Shown here piece after piece: positions 1 through 9,500 of a stretch of DNA of 64,000 bases. The position numbers and the translations under genes were made by a program. Position 1 is the first letter of the stretch; each line of letters opens with the position of its first letter. Location of the stretch: assembly GCF_003933745.1 (NCBI RefSeq), contig NZ_RSEB01000003.1, positions 558,001 through 622,000 of the forward strand. The letters are read 5' to 3'. A model generated the notes under the pieces. That model did no database searches. It saw nothing but the letters and a program-made list of their open reading frames with translations, and had not been told where the DNA came from. Source of the DNA: Glycomyces terrestris. GTDB taxonomy: Bacteria > Actinomycetota > Actinomycetes > Mycobacteriales > Micromonosporaceae.

Positions 1-1
1 C

Positions 2-2686
2 GAGTCGCTGTGGCGCGGCCCCGCGCTCGCCGACCTGCTCGACTACCGGTTCGCGCAGAACGAGGCCGTGCGCCTCGAACGCCTGCGCACCGAGACCACC
101 CGCGACCGCCTCGCCCTCGAGGTCGCCACCGGCACCGACGTGCTCGCCGAACTCGAACCGCTCGCCGCCGCCCACGCGCTCGACGAGCGCTGGCAGGCCC
201 TCCACATGCGAGCGCTCTACGCGACCGGACGCCCCGCCGAAGCCCTCGACGTGTACGAGCAGACCCGCGAACGCCTCGCCGACGAGCTCGGCGCGGACCC
301 GTCGAGCGAGCTCGCCGACCTGCACCTCCAGATCCTGCGCCAGAGCGCCGCCCCCGCGGAGCGGCCGGTGCGGCGCTCGAACCTGAAGTCCCAGTTGACG
401 AGTTTCGTCGGCCGCGAGGACGACCTCGCCGCGCTCGTGAACGCGGTCGAGGAGGCCCGGCTGGTGACCGTCACCGGCCCGGGCGGAGCCGGGAAGACCC
501 GCCTCGCGACCGAGACCGCCGCCCGCATCGCCGCGAGCGGGTCCGCACCGGACGGCGTGTGGTTCGTGGAGCTCGCCTCCACCACCGACGGCACCGACGT
601 GGCCCCGGCCGTGCTGCGCGCCATCGGGGCCCGCGAGGCCGGCCTCCTCGCGCCCTCCCTGCACGACGCCGAGTCCCGCCTCGAGGAGTACTTCGCCGAC
701 CAGCGCGCGCTCCTCGTCCTCGACAACTGCGAGCACCAGCTCGACGGCGTCGCCGACCTCGCCGCGCGCCTCCTCGGTGCCTGCCCCGGCCTGCGCGTGA
801 TCACCACCAGCCGGGAGGCGATCGCGATCGGCGGCGAGCGGCTGTTCCCGATCCCGCCGCTGGCGGTCTCCGACGAGGACCCCGCGTCGAGCCCCGCGGT
901 GCGCCTGTTCGTCGAGCGGGCCGCCGCGGTGCGGCCCGGGTTCAAACTCGACGCGTCGAACACCGAAGCGGTCGTGGAGATCTGCCGCCGCCTCGACGGC
1001 CTCCCCCTCGCCGTCGAACTCGCCGCGGCGCGCATGCGGGCCCTGGACGCGGCCCAGATCGCGGCCCGCCTCGACGACCGGTTCGCGCTCCTGGCCGGCT
1101 CCGACCGCACCGCGCCCGCCCGCCACCGCACCCTCAGCGCCGTCATCGCCTGGAGCTGGGAGCTCCTCTCGGACGCCGAGAAGTCCCTGGCGATGCGCAT
1201 GTCCGTCTACCCGGCGGGACTCGCGCTGGAGCGGGTCGAGGACCTCGACGCGCTCGCCGGGCTCGTCGACAAGTCGCTGGTCGACCGCGACGGCGAGCGC
1301 TACCGGATGCTCGAGACGATCCGCTCCTATGCCGTTGCGCGCCTTGAGGAGAGCGGCGACGCCGAGACCGTGGCCGACGCGATGGCGAAGCACTGCCTGG
1401 AGTTGGCGGAGGCCGCCGACGCCGAACTGCGCACCGCCGCCCAGATCGAGGCGATGGCGCGCCTGACCGCCGAGCACGGCAACCTCGTCACCGTCATCGG
1501 CCGCGCCGCGGCGACCGCGGACATCGAGACCGGTCTGCGCATGGTGGCGGCCATGTTCTGGTACTGGCACCTGCTCGGCAGCCACACCGAGTTCCGGCAC
1601 TGGACGAACGCGGTGCTCGCCGTCCCGGCCGAGATCCCCGAGCCGCTTCAGGCCGCGGCCCGCATCCTCGAAGGGATCGTCGCCACCGAGCAGGACGGGT
1701 ACGCGGCCGGGGAGGCCGCGATCCGCGAAGGCGTCGCGATGGGCAGCGGGATCGCGGCGGGCCCGGCCCGGTTCCTCGTGTCGATGGGGCCCGCGTTCCT
1801 GCCGGACGCGCCGCCGGCCGACGAGCGCGGGCTGGACGGCTGGGAGCTCGGGACGGCGCTGCTGATCTCGGCCGCCGCCGGGAGCGTCCTCAGCGGCGTC
1901 GAGGGCGCCGCGCCGGTCGACCGCGCCCAAGCCGTGTTCGCCGAGCTCGGCGAGCGCTGGGGCCTCGCCTCGGCCCTGCGCATCCAGGGCGAACGCTCCG
2001 GCTGGCACGGTGATCTGGAGGCGGCCGAGCGGGCGGCCGAGGAGGCGGCCCGGCTCCTCGACGAGCTCGGCACCCGCGGCGACGCGAGCGAGGCGTACGC
2101 CGAACTCTCGTGGCGCTACGCCGCGAACGGCTCGATCGAACGGGCCTGGCAGGCGCTCGACCGCGGCATCGCGCTCGCCGAGGCCGCCCGGGAGCCGAAC
2201 AGCCTCGCGTACGTGCGCTGGTTCCGGGTGCCGGTCCTCATCAGCGAGGGGCGCTACGACGAGGCGCTCGCGGAGCTGCCCGCCGCCGAGCGCTCCCTCG
2301 ACGGCGCGCCCGGCCTCGCGGAGCGGATGCGCGTGCTCTCCGCGGCGTGCAGGGACCTGCTGACCGTGCTCCGCGGCGAGGGCCGAGCCGGCGCGATCGC
2401 GGGCCTGGACCCCCGGTTCCTCGAAGGCGCGGCGGTCGCGGACCTCGCGATGGCCTCCCGGATCTCGGCCGCGGCCGCGCTCGCGGAAGGCGATGCGGCC
2501 CTTGCGGCCCGCAGGCTCGGCTTCGGGCGCGGAATGCTGGGCGCGGACGACGGCCGCGGCTACGACACGGCGCTGCGCACCGAGGAGCGGGCGCGTGAGG
2601 CGTTGGGCGACAAGGCGTTCCAGGAGGAGTACGACCGCGGTGCGGCGCTCGGGCGCGAGGACGCCGCCGAGGTGCTCGGCCGGTAG
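2..2686 (+). CDS. AfsR/SARP-like transcriptional regulator with BTAD and NB-ARC domains (5' partial)
   Basis: The reading frame is open from base 2, so the start and any N-terminal DNA-binding winged helix lie outside the window. The first ~115 visible residues are a bacterial transcriptional activation domain (ESLWRGPALADL near the edge, then YEQTRERLADELGADPSSEL). A Walker A motif GPGGAGKTRLA at about visible residue 159 and a LLVLDNCEH Walker B-like segment near 237 mark an NB-ARC/STAND ATPase. The C-terminal ~450 residues are alanine-rich helical repeats of TPR type. The family regulates secondary metabolism or development in actinomycetes, with ATP binding thought to gate the activator. 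The 895 visible codons fit the usual size once the N-terminus is added. A perfect hairpin follows the stop. The target genes cannot be told from the sequence. Confidence 0.85.
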   Translation, partial: ESLWRGPALADLLDYRFAQNEAVRLERLRTETTRDRLALEVATGTDVLAELEPLAAAHALDERWQALHMRALYATGRPAEALDVYEQTRERLADELGADPSSELADLHLQILRQSAAPAERPVRRSNLKSQLTSFVGREDDLAALVNAVEEARLVTVTGPGGAGKTRLATETAARIAASGSAPDGVWFVELASTTDGTDVAPAVLRAIGAREAGLLAPSLHDAESRLEEYFADQRALLVLDNCEHQLDGVADLAARLLGACPGLRVITTSREAIAIGGERLFPIPPLAVSDEDPASSPAVRLFVERAAAVRPGFKLDASNTEAVVEICRRLDGLPLAVELAAARMRALDAAQIAARLDDRFALLAGSDRTAPARHRTLSAVIAWSWELLSDAEKSLAMRMSVYPAGLALERVEDLDALAGLVDKSLVDRDGERYRMLETIRSYAVARLEESGDAETVADAMAKHCLELAEAADAELRTAAQIEAMARLTAEHGNLVTVIGRAAATADIETGLRMVAAMFWYWHLLGSHTEFRHWTNAVLAVPAEIPEPLQAAARILEGIVATEQDGYAAGEAAIREGVAMGSGIAAGPARFLVSMGPAFLPDAPPADERGLDGWELGTALLISAAAGSVLSGVEGAAPVDRAQAVFAELGERWGLASALRIQGERSGWHGDLEAAERAAEEAARLLDELGTRGDASEAYAELSWRYAANGSIERAWQALDRGIALAEAAREPNSLAYVRWFRVPVLISEGRYDEALAELPAAERSLDGAPGLAERMRVLSAACRDLLTVLRGEGRAGAIAGLDPRFLEGAAVADLAMASRISAAAALAEGDAALAARRLGFGRGMLGADDGRGYDTALRTEERAREALGDKAFQEEYDRGAALGREDAAEVLGR

Positions 2687-2697
2687 GCGCGGGACGG

Positions 2698-2730
2698 CGC
2701 CGCCCGCGACCGGTTCGGTCGCGGGCGGCG
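2698..2730. terminator. Bidirectional hairpin terminator
   Basis: A perfect 15-bp GC-rich stem (2698-2712 with 2716-2730) and a 3-nt loop sit between two convergent genes whose stops are 12 bp and 21 bp away. There is no clear T-tract on the plus side beyond GGGTTT, as is common in high-GC actinobacteria. Confidence 0.75.
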
Positions 2731-2750
2731 GGGTTTCCGGTCGCGGTGGT

Positions 2751-3551
2751 TCAGGACCCGTACTGGATGGTGAGGCTGCCGACGCCGCTGGCGACGGTGA
2801 TCGTGTAGTCGGCGTCGGCGGTCGGGTCGGTGGCGATCTCGATGTGCTGGTCGCCGATGCCGCCGTCGTGGAGGACCTCGTAGACGGTGCCGTCGTCGGG
2901 GACGGTGAGCACGACGTCGCCGGTGCCGGCCTCGACGGAGATGTCGCCGAGGACCTGCGCGAACTCCAGGGTCACGTCGCCGACGCCGGTCACCACGGTG
3001 GTGTCGGTGGTGCGGAGCCCTTCGCCGGTGACGTCTCCGATGCCGGTGTCGATGTCGACCGCGCCGTCGAGGCCGTCGAGGCTGACGTCGCCCACGCCGG
3101 TCTCGGCGGTCGCGTCGGCGCCGGCCGGGAGGCCGAGGGTGTAGTCGGTCTCGCACTGGTCGACGTCGAGGCCGAGGAAGCGGCCCTGGTCGCATTCGCC
3201 TTCGGCGCTGAAGCGGTCGCCGTCCCACTCCTCGCTGGTGTCGGGCGCGGCGCCGAGCCACTGCGTCTTGAGGCGGAACTCGAGGGCGGTGCCGGCCGCG
3301 GCCTCGAAGCGGAGGTCGCCGACCTCGGCGCGGACCTCGGCGGCGGCCACGGCGCGGTCGAACTCCTCGGTGCGGGTGGCGTCCTCTTCGGAAGAGGAGA
3401 TCATCCAGGCCCAGGAGCCGAAGGCGAGGAGGCCGGTGAGCAGGGCCGCGCCGGTGACGGCGCCGCCGACGATCCACCACGCCTTGCGGGCGGGGTAGGC
3501 CGGTTCGTCGGGCGTGTCGGCGGTGGCGGGCTTGACGGGGGTGTCGATCAT
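2751..3551 (-). CDS. Membrane-anchored DUF4097-like beta-repeat protein
   Basis: Third gene of an operon with the two-component system. Its ATG overlaps the response-regulator stop by 4 bp (ATGA). The 266-residue product has a short cytoplasmic N-terminus, one membrane segment at about residues 25-46, and an outside domain. The second half carries several GVGDV/GIGDV/GTGDV turns spaced about 20 residues apart, the pattern of adhesin-like beta-helix proteins of the DUF4097 group. Such genes often sit beside LiaRS/CesSR-like envelope-stress systems, so a role as output or sensor partner of the kinase is inferred. No catalytic motif is visible. Two cysteines (CDQ and QCE) in the outer domain could form a disulfide. 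Confidence 0.7.
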   Translation of the reverse strand: MIDTPVKPATADTPDEPAYPARKAWWIVGGAVTGAALLTGLLAFGSWAWMISSSEEDATRTEEFDRAVAAAEVRAEVGDLRFEAAAGTALEFRLKTQWLGAAPDTSEEWDGDRFSAEGECDQGRFLGLDVDQCETDYTLGLPAGADATAETGVGDVSLDGLDGAVDIDTGIGDVTGEGLRTTDTTVVTGVGDVTLEFAQVLGDISVEAGTGDVVLTVPDDGTVYEVLHDGGIGDQHIEIATDPTADADYTITVASGVGSLTIQYGS

Positions 3552-4207
3552 GACCGGTCCTTTGCGTTTCCTTGCAGGAACTTGAGAATGGCGAGGACGC
3601 GGCGGTTGCCGCTGTCGGTGGGCGGGAGCCCGAGCTTCGCGAAGATCGAGTTGATGTGCTTGCTGACGGCGCCTTCGGAGAGGAACAGGACCCCCGCGAT
3701 CCCGGCGTTCGAGCGGCCTTCGGCCATGTGCGACAGGACCTCTCGTTCGCGGGGCGTGAGCCGGTCGAGCTCGTCGCCGTCGCGGCGGACCAGCAGCTGG
3801 GAGATGACCTCGGGGTCGAGGGCGGTGCCGCCGTCCGCGACGCGGCGCAGCGAGTCGAGGAACTCCTCGACGTCGGCCACGCGGTCCTTGAGCAGGTACC
3901 CGATGCCGCGCATCTGGCCGGTGAGGAGTTCGACGGCGTAGCGCTCCTCGACGTACTGGGAGAGCATGAGGATCGCGAGGTCCGGGTAGCGGCGGCGCAG
4001 GACGAGTGCGGCGCGCACGCCTTCGTCGCTCTGGTCCGGCGGCATCCGCACGTCGGCCACGACGAGGTCGGGGCAGTCGCGCTCGACCGAGCGCAGCAGG
4101 GCCTCGGCGTCGCCGACGGTGTCGACGACCTCGATGCCGCCGACCTCCATGAGCCTGGCGAGGCCCTCGCGGAGGAGGACCGAGTCTTCGGCGATCACGA
4201 CGCGCAT
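3548..4207 (-). CDS. NarL/LuxR-family response regulator
   Basis: 219 residues starting MRVVIAEDSVLLREGL. The receiver domain shows the acidic pair in AEDS, the phosphoacceptor aspartate in VVADVRMPP (about residue 53) and the conserved lysine in LLKDR. The C-terminus is a LuxR helix-turn-helix (LTPREREVLSHMAEGRSN to VSKHINSIFAKL). Its start lies inside the kinase gene (13-bp overlap), so kinase and regulator are co-translated, and its stop overlaps the DUF4097-like gene. The longer open frame running upstream to 5404 is only a shadow in the kinase gene. The stimulus is unknown. The kinase type suggests cell-envelope or membrane stress. Confidence 0.93.
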   Translation of the reverse strand: MRVVIAEDSVLLREGLARLMEVGGIEVVDTVGDAEALLRSVERDCPDLVVADVRMPPDQSDEGVRAALVLRRRYPDLAILMLSQYVEERYAVELLTGQMRGIGYLLKDRVADVEEFLDSLRRVADGGTALDPEVISQLLVRRDGDELDRLTPREREVLSHMAEGRSNAGIAGVLFLSEGAVSKHINSIFAKLGLPPTDSGNRRVLAILKFLQGNAKDRS

Positions 4208-5469
4208 GGCAGCTCCGCTTCGATGGTGGTGGGCCCGCCGAGCGGGCTGGTCAGGGTGAACCGGCCGTCGACCGAGCGGACCCGGTCGGCCAGGCCGCGC
4301 AGGCCCGTCCCGGACTCGGGGTCGGCGCCGCCGCGGCCGTCGTCGACCACGCGCAGGCGCAGCACGTCGGCGCCTTCGTCGTCCTGGGCGAGGGTCACGT
4401 CGACGGCGGCGTGCTCGGCGCCGGAGTGCCGGGCGGTGTTCGTGAGCGCCTCGGAGATTACGAAGTACGCGACCGCCTCGACGTCGCGGGGCACGCGCCG
4501 CTCCATGACCACCTTGAGCCGCACCGGGATCGGCGACCGCGCGGCGACCGCGGAGAGCGCGGCGTCGAGGCCGCGGTCCTCGAGGACGGCCGGGTGCAGG
4601 CCGCGCACGAGGTCGCGCAGTTCGGTGAGGACCTGCTTCGACTCCTCGTGGGCGTCGGCGAGCGCACGCTTGGCGTCCTCGGGCAGGTCGGTGAGGGTGG
4701 CGCGGGCGATCCCGAGGTTCATGGCGAGGGAGGTGAGCCGCTGCTGCGCGCCGTCGTGCAGGTCCCGCTCGATGCGCCGCCGCTCCGCGTCCGCCGCATC
4801 CACAGTGGAGTCGCGGCTCTCGGTGAGGTCGGTGACGCGCAGCTCCAGCTGCTGGGCCCTGGTGGTGCCCACCAGGAGCTGCCGCGCGATGAGCGCGTCG
4901 AGCTCGGCCAGGCCCCGCGTGATCCAGGGCGCCGCCAGCAGGAGCACGACGCCGCCGAGCAGCAGCGCCCAGTGCCGGACGCCCAGGCCCGAACCGAGAC
5001 CGAGCAGCGGCGCGGCCATCATGGCCGGCGCGATCGTCCACGCGGTCACGGCGATCACCGCCGCGAAGGAGCCGTAGAACCCGGCGATGACGTGGTACGA
5101 GAAGTGCCGCCACGTCTTCGCGCTGCCCACGACCGCGAGGAGCGACCCCCACGTGAACGTGACCGGCGGCGAATGGTCTGCGGGCCAACGGGTCCCGAGG
5201 AACGCGCTGTGCCTCGACCGCTGCACGGCGGTGAGCGCGGCGCTGGTGAACAGGATCGCGGCGAGGGCGACCGCGGGGATCACGATCGTCACGAGTCCCG
5301 CTGCGCCCATGGCGAACAGCACGCCGATGACGATCCCGCCCAGCGTGCCCACCACCGACCCGGTCACCAAGTGTACGAGGGAGAGCCAGGTGCGCCCGTC
5401 CCACAGGCCCGCCGCGATCACGCGGGGAGCTCGGCGCCAGGGGAGCGCCTGCGGCACTGAGATGTCCAT
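4195..5469 (-). CDS. Sensor histidine kinase (HisKA_3 type) with N-terminal membrane sensor domain
   Basis: About 424 residues from ATG at 5469. A further in-frame ATG at 5505 is possible, but neither has a strong Shine-Dalgarno. The N-terminal half holds about four hydrophobic segments resembling the putative sensor domain of actinobacterial NarX/DesK-type kinases. The dimerisation/phosphoacceptor helix is ERDLHDGAQQRL, with the histidine at about residue 205, followed by a HATPase with VVDDGRGGADP and GTGLRGLADRV boxes. It autophosphorylates and passes phosphate to the adjacent response regulator, with which it overlaps. First gene of the operon at 5469-2751. Confidence 0.9.
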   Translation of the reverse strand: MDISVPQALPWRRAPRVIAAGLWDGRTWLSLVHLVTGSVVGTLGGIVIGVLFAMGAAGLVTIVIPAVALAAILFTSAALTAVQRSRHSAFLGTRWPADHSPPVTFTWGSLLAVVGSAKTWRHFSYHVIAGFYGSFAAVIAVTAWTIAPAMMAAPLLGLGSGLGVRHWALLLGGVVLLLAAPWITRGLAELDALIARQLLVGTTRAQQLELRVTDLTESRDSTVDAADAERRRIERDLHDGAQQRLTSLAMNLGIARATLTDLPEDAKRALADAHEESKQVLTELRDLVRGLHPAVLEDRGLDAALSAVAARSPIPVRLKVVMERRVPRDVEAVAYFVISEALTNTARHSGAEHAAVDVTLAQDDEGADVLRLRVVDDGRGGADPESGTGLRGLADRVRSVDGRFTLTSPLGGPTTIEAELPCAS

Positions 5470-5657
5470 GCCTAGAACACTAAGCAGATCCGCAGCTCGC
5501 GGCATTGCCCCAGGCGCCCGACTTCAGGGTGAACTTTCCTCTACCCCGCCGCTTCAGCCGCCACCCGCAGCCGACGCCGCCTCGATCGAGGCACGGGCCG
5601 CAGCCCAGCTCCCCCTCCGCGGCGGGTGCGGCGCCCGCGTCGCGGGCGGCGTCTCGC

Positions 5658-6437
5658 CACGACATCTGGAAGCTCCTGGTCGAAGTCGCCATCGAGACCG
5701 GCATGCGGTGGGACGAGATCACCGAGCTGTGGTCAAGGACTTTGAGCCCAAGCAGCACCGCATCCGCGTATCGCGGGCCGCCGTCCAAGTCAACCGGCGG
5801 TTCCACCCGCAGGGCGGGTGTTTCCTAAGCCGCCTAAGGACCACGAGCAGCGAGTCCTCCGCATTCGCGAGGGCCTGACCAAGGGAATCAAGGACCACAT
5901 CGCCACCCACAACCTGAAATAGGAAGACCTTCTGTCCTGGTACATCCCTGAGGCCACCGAGCCCGGTGTCATCGAACCCGCGCCGACTGGCTTGGACCGG
6001 GCCAAACTCAACGAGAAGGGCTAGACGTACCGCCACTGCACCATGCGCGCCTACACTGCCGGGGGGTGCCGCTTCCAGCACTGCAAGGGGCAACGGCGGT
6101 GTACCACCGCAAGCGTCGGGCGTCGGGGACCAGCCGCGCAGGCAGCGCCGTTGAGACACCGACGGACATATCCCAAGTCGATGGTTCCGCAAGAAGGTCA
6201 TCCGACCCGCCCTCGCCGCCGCTGATCTGCCGGTGGACATCCGGGTGCACCTGTCGCGCCATGCCCACGCCTCGTGGCTCATCAACCGCGGCGCGACCCT
6301 AATGGACATCATGGAAGGACCAGCTGGGGCATGCCAGCATCCTCACCACTGAGCGCTACCTCCACATCGTGGACGACTCCGGCACGGCGGCGCACGAGAT
6401 CGGCGGCGAGAGACCAGGCGAAAACGCAGCTGAATGA
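5658..6437 (+). pseudogene. Degraded tyrosine (phage/AICE-type) integrase
   Basis: Homology to actinobacterial integrases is continuous but spread over several frames. Frame 3 gives LLVEVAIETGMRWDEITEL (box I arginine). After a frameshift near 5725 comes KQHRIRVSRAAVQVNRRF. Another shift near 5825 leads to a stretch interrupted by TAG stops near 5921 and 6023, including the conserved NEKG-TYRHCTMRAYTAGGC-type linker. The C-terminal catalytic part follows as VHLSRHAHASWLINRG and, after one more shift near 6315, GHASILTTERYLHIV with the nucleophile tyrosine, ending at a TGA at 6437. At least four frame breaks make it dead. It marks one end of the island that stops at tRNA-Pro. Confidence 0.85.
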
Positions 6438-6588
6438 GGCGGCAATGACGATCCAGCAGGAGAGCGGACCTGCGTGACGGCCCCAGCCCGGGTCTGCTGG
6501 TGGAATCGGAACGTGCGCTCAATGCCGAAGAGACGCAGCCATGCCAACCACCTAAGTTCAGTAGACCAAGGTCGAGGATCGCAGCTTG

Positions 6589-9500
6589 TCAGCCACCGTC
6601 GTATGCCACCTGAAGCCGAACCGTGCCCTTGGCGGTGTGGAGAAAAGCGTCGCCCTGCCCAGCAAGAGCTTCGGCACCTGTTTCATCCAGAATGATGCGA
6701 CTGTCAGTTGAGCTCTTTACCCGAAGGGCGAGTTGAGCGGGAAAATTGGAGCGGATTGTCGTCGAGATGACATCGGCGCTTGGGCGTTGCGTGGCTGCTA
6801 TTACGTGGATTCCGGCAGCGCGAGCCTTCTGCGTAAGGCGCTTAAGCAACGACTCAATTTGCTTCTTCTCGTCAGGATCGCTTGTGAGGTCGGCATACTC
6901 ATCCAAAACGATGACAATCCAAGGCTTTTGATCAGTTTTGCCAACCTTCGAGTTGTACTCGACGAGCTTTCGCGTGCGTATCGCCTTCATGTCCTTGTAG
7001 CGCATGGCCATCTCTTCGACGGTCTCCTCGAGAATCTCGATGGCGTCGGCTGCATCCATACCGATCACGCCGTCAAGATGAGGATCGTCCTCGAAGTCAA
7101 CTAGCTCGGTACCCTTGGGGTCAACGAGACGGAGTCTCAGCGCGCTCTTGTCGTACCGGACAAGGCCCTTAAGAATCGTATCCAGGGCTACCGACTTCCC
7201 TGATCCGGTGGTTCCCGCCACCAACAAGTGCGGTGAGTCCGCAGAAGACAGGTCAACCGTGACCGGGTTGCCTTCGATATCTGCACCCAAGGGCGCGATG
7301 AGCCTCAGGGGATCGACCTGGCACTGACGCCACAAATTCTTGGCGTCGATTCCGAACTTCTCGTCGTCGATCTTAGGGATTTCGAAGAGAACGGCGCCAC
7401 GGTCCTTACGTGTGAGGATGTTGAACCCGGAGGGAAGTTCCAAGGCCAGGAAGATCTCGTCCCGCCGGTTGATGAGCTTATCCACCGTGACACCCGGACT
7501 TGGGATGAACCTGAATATGTAGAAACCTGGCCCTTCCTTCCACATTTCGGATTCCGGAGCGACTACATCGACCTTGTGTCGGGCGAATACATTGAGGACC
7601 TTGTTGTATCGATCCCGCAGCTCTTCCTCGGCAAGCCCCACATGTCCAGCCGTAAGTGGAGTATGATCTGCCCTTGGGTCGGAGGGACGCGTTGCCGGCG
7701 ATTCCGACTCGGCAGAATCGACTGTCACTTCGGCGCCTGAGCCAGGTGTCGTTGAACTTCCCGAAGGCGGGAGTCCGGCCGACTTCCCTCTTGAACTCAG
7801 CAGGTCGGCTTCGCCGGCGACTCCCTTGATTTCATCCAGGCCTGCAGCGACGACGACAGGGTTGGCGCTGACAGGGTCGAGGTTGGCACGCAGGGCGGTG
7901 ATGAGGTTGAGAAGCTCGTGCTTGTTCAATCTCACCAGAGCATGTCTGCCAAGGCTTCCAACCTCGGGAGCCGCCTTATCCTCCTCCGCTGCGATGGCAA
8001 CCGCGACGCCGGTGACCTGTCCGAGCTGGACCTGCTCAGAGCGCAGAGCGTCAAGGACCTTCGCCTGAAGCTGCTGATGATCTTCCGTCCCGACGAAAAC
8101 TCGAGACGGAAGGTCTTGTGGATGCATGGCATGTCCGCTGGTCTGAGCAATCGCGGCCGCAAGTTCGTCAAGCCAGAATGGACGGTCATGGCGCGTCTCG
8201 CCGTCTGATCGGAAGGCGTCGACACAGAGGTCGGTTGTGCGGTTGAGCTGCTCCTCAGCCGAACCGATGTCAAATACTTGGCGGAACTTCGATTCGGCGA
8301 CCAGGACATCCAGCCGAATAATGCCGTCATCCTGGACGGTCAGCACGAATCGTCCCAGATCAGCTCTAGTCTTGTGCCCGCGGCCGAACCAACGGTGGTG
8401 CTCATCAAAGCTGATCCATGTGACCAGGCTGGGACCCTTGGTGGCGACGGGGAACTGCTGGTCGATGACATACCGTGTGGCGACCAGTCCGACGACCTCG
8501 TTGACCGTGGTGCCGATGCCGAGGGAGCGCAGCACGGCGCCAGGAGCGACGTTGCGACCGACCTCGTAGAACCGCGTCGCGATATCTTCTGCATCCTCCG
8601 CGGTGGCGACATGAATCTGCTCCAGGCGGCGCTGCAGGCGTTGGACGACGAACTGCCGACCAGTCTGCGAGCTGACGATTAGGGTGTAGGACTCGTTCTT
8701 GCCGACGTTGGGCCTGACGAGGATGACGTCAGGGCGGTTGTGGAGAGCATCGATCTGTTCCCGACCGATGAAGCTGTCGAGAGTGACGACCCAATGGGCT
8801 ACATCGTGCAGGGTGGCGAACAAGGCTTGGTGCTGGTCGAACTGCACCTGCATCTCGAAGTAGTCGATGCCGTCGACGCTCTCCCGGGAGACCGGAGAGC
8901 GGCGGTCGTACCGCACGCACAAGGTCGACCAAGATTCAAGGGTCTCGTCAGCGGTTTCAGGCAGCAGCGCTCTCACGACGTTCTCACTGGTCTGAGCCAG
9001 GTTGTGGGAAGCGGGGTGCTTCCATGGGTTGAATGAGCCTGACAAGGACTCCTTCTTGGTGCTCTCCTTGATGCTGGTCTGTGTGCCGAAGAGAGCCGGT
9101 GCTAGGGCCACGTCGATGGTGTCCGCAAGGCCGGACAGGTCTGCCTCTTGGTCGGGTTCCCACGCCTGCAGAATGAGTTGGACATCTGGAAGGAAGGTGT
9201 CCTCGGAGATCTCCGCGCCAGCGAAGTGAAGGTCAAAGCCCTGGATGATCTCGTGATGGGTGTGCTGAGGAGCCAGCACGACTAGGTCAACCTTCAGACG
9301 AGGGTTCTTGGACCTTACCTGCTTGGCCACTCGCATCGGCAGGACAGGGTCACCGTTGCGATCCAGGAGCAGCACGCGGAGGCCGTCAAGCTTGTGGGGG
9401 TAGGTCGTGAGGTAGTCGGTGATGACCCGGACCATCTCGTCAATCGCCGTTTCATCGACGCTGGAGAGCCATTCCTTGGACTCGTTGCCGCCGACACGGA

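Noticed and set aside
5470..5660. Second attachment site (copy of tRNA-Pro 3' end)
   Set aside because: I looked for the T-arm/acceptor sequence here and saw no match.
6474..6588. Small open frame after the integrase remnant
   Set aside because: No ribosome site, no recognisable product, and it runs into the antisense of the translocase gene.
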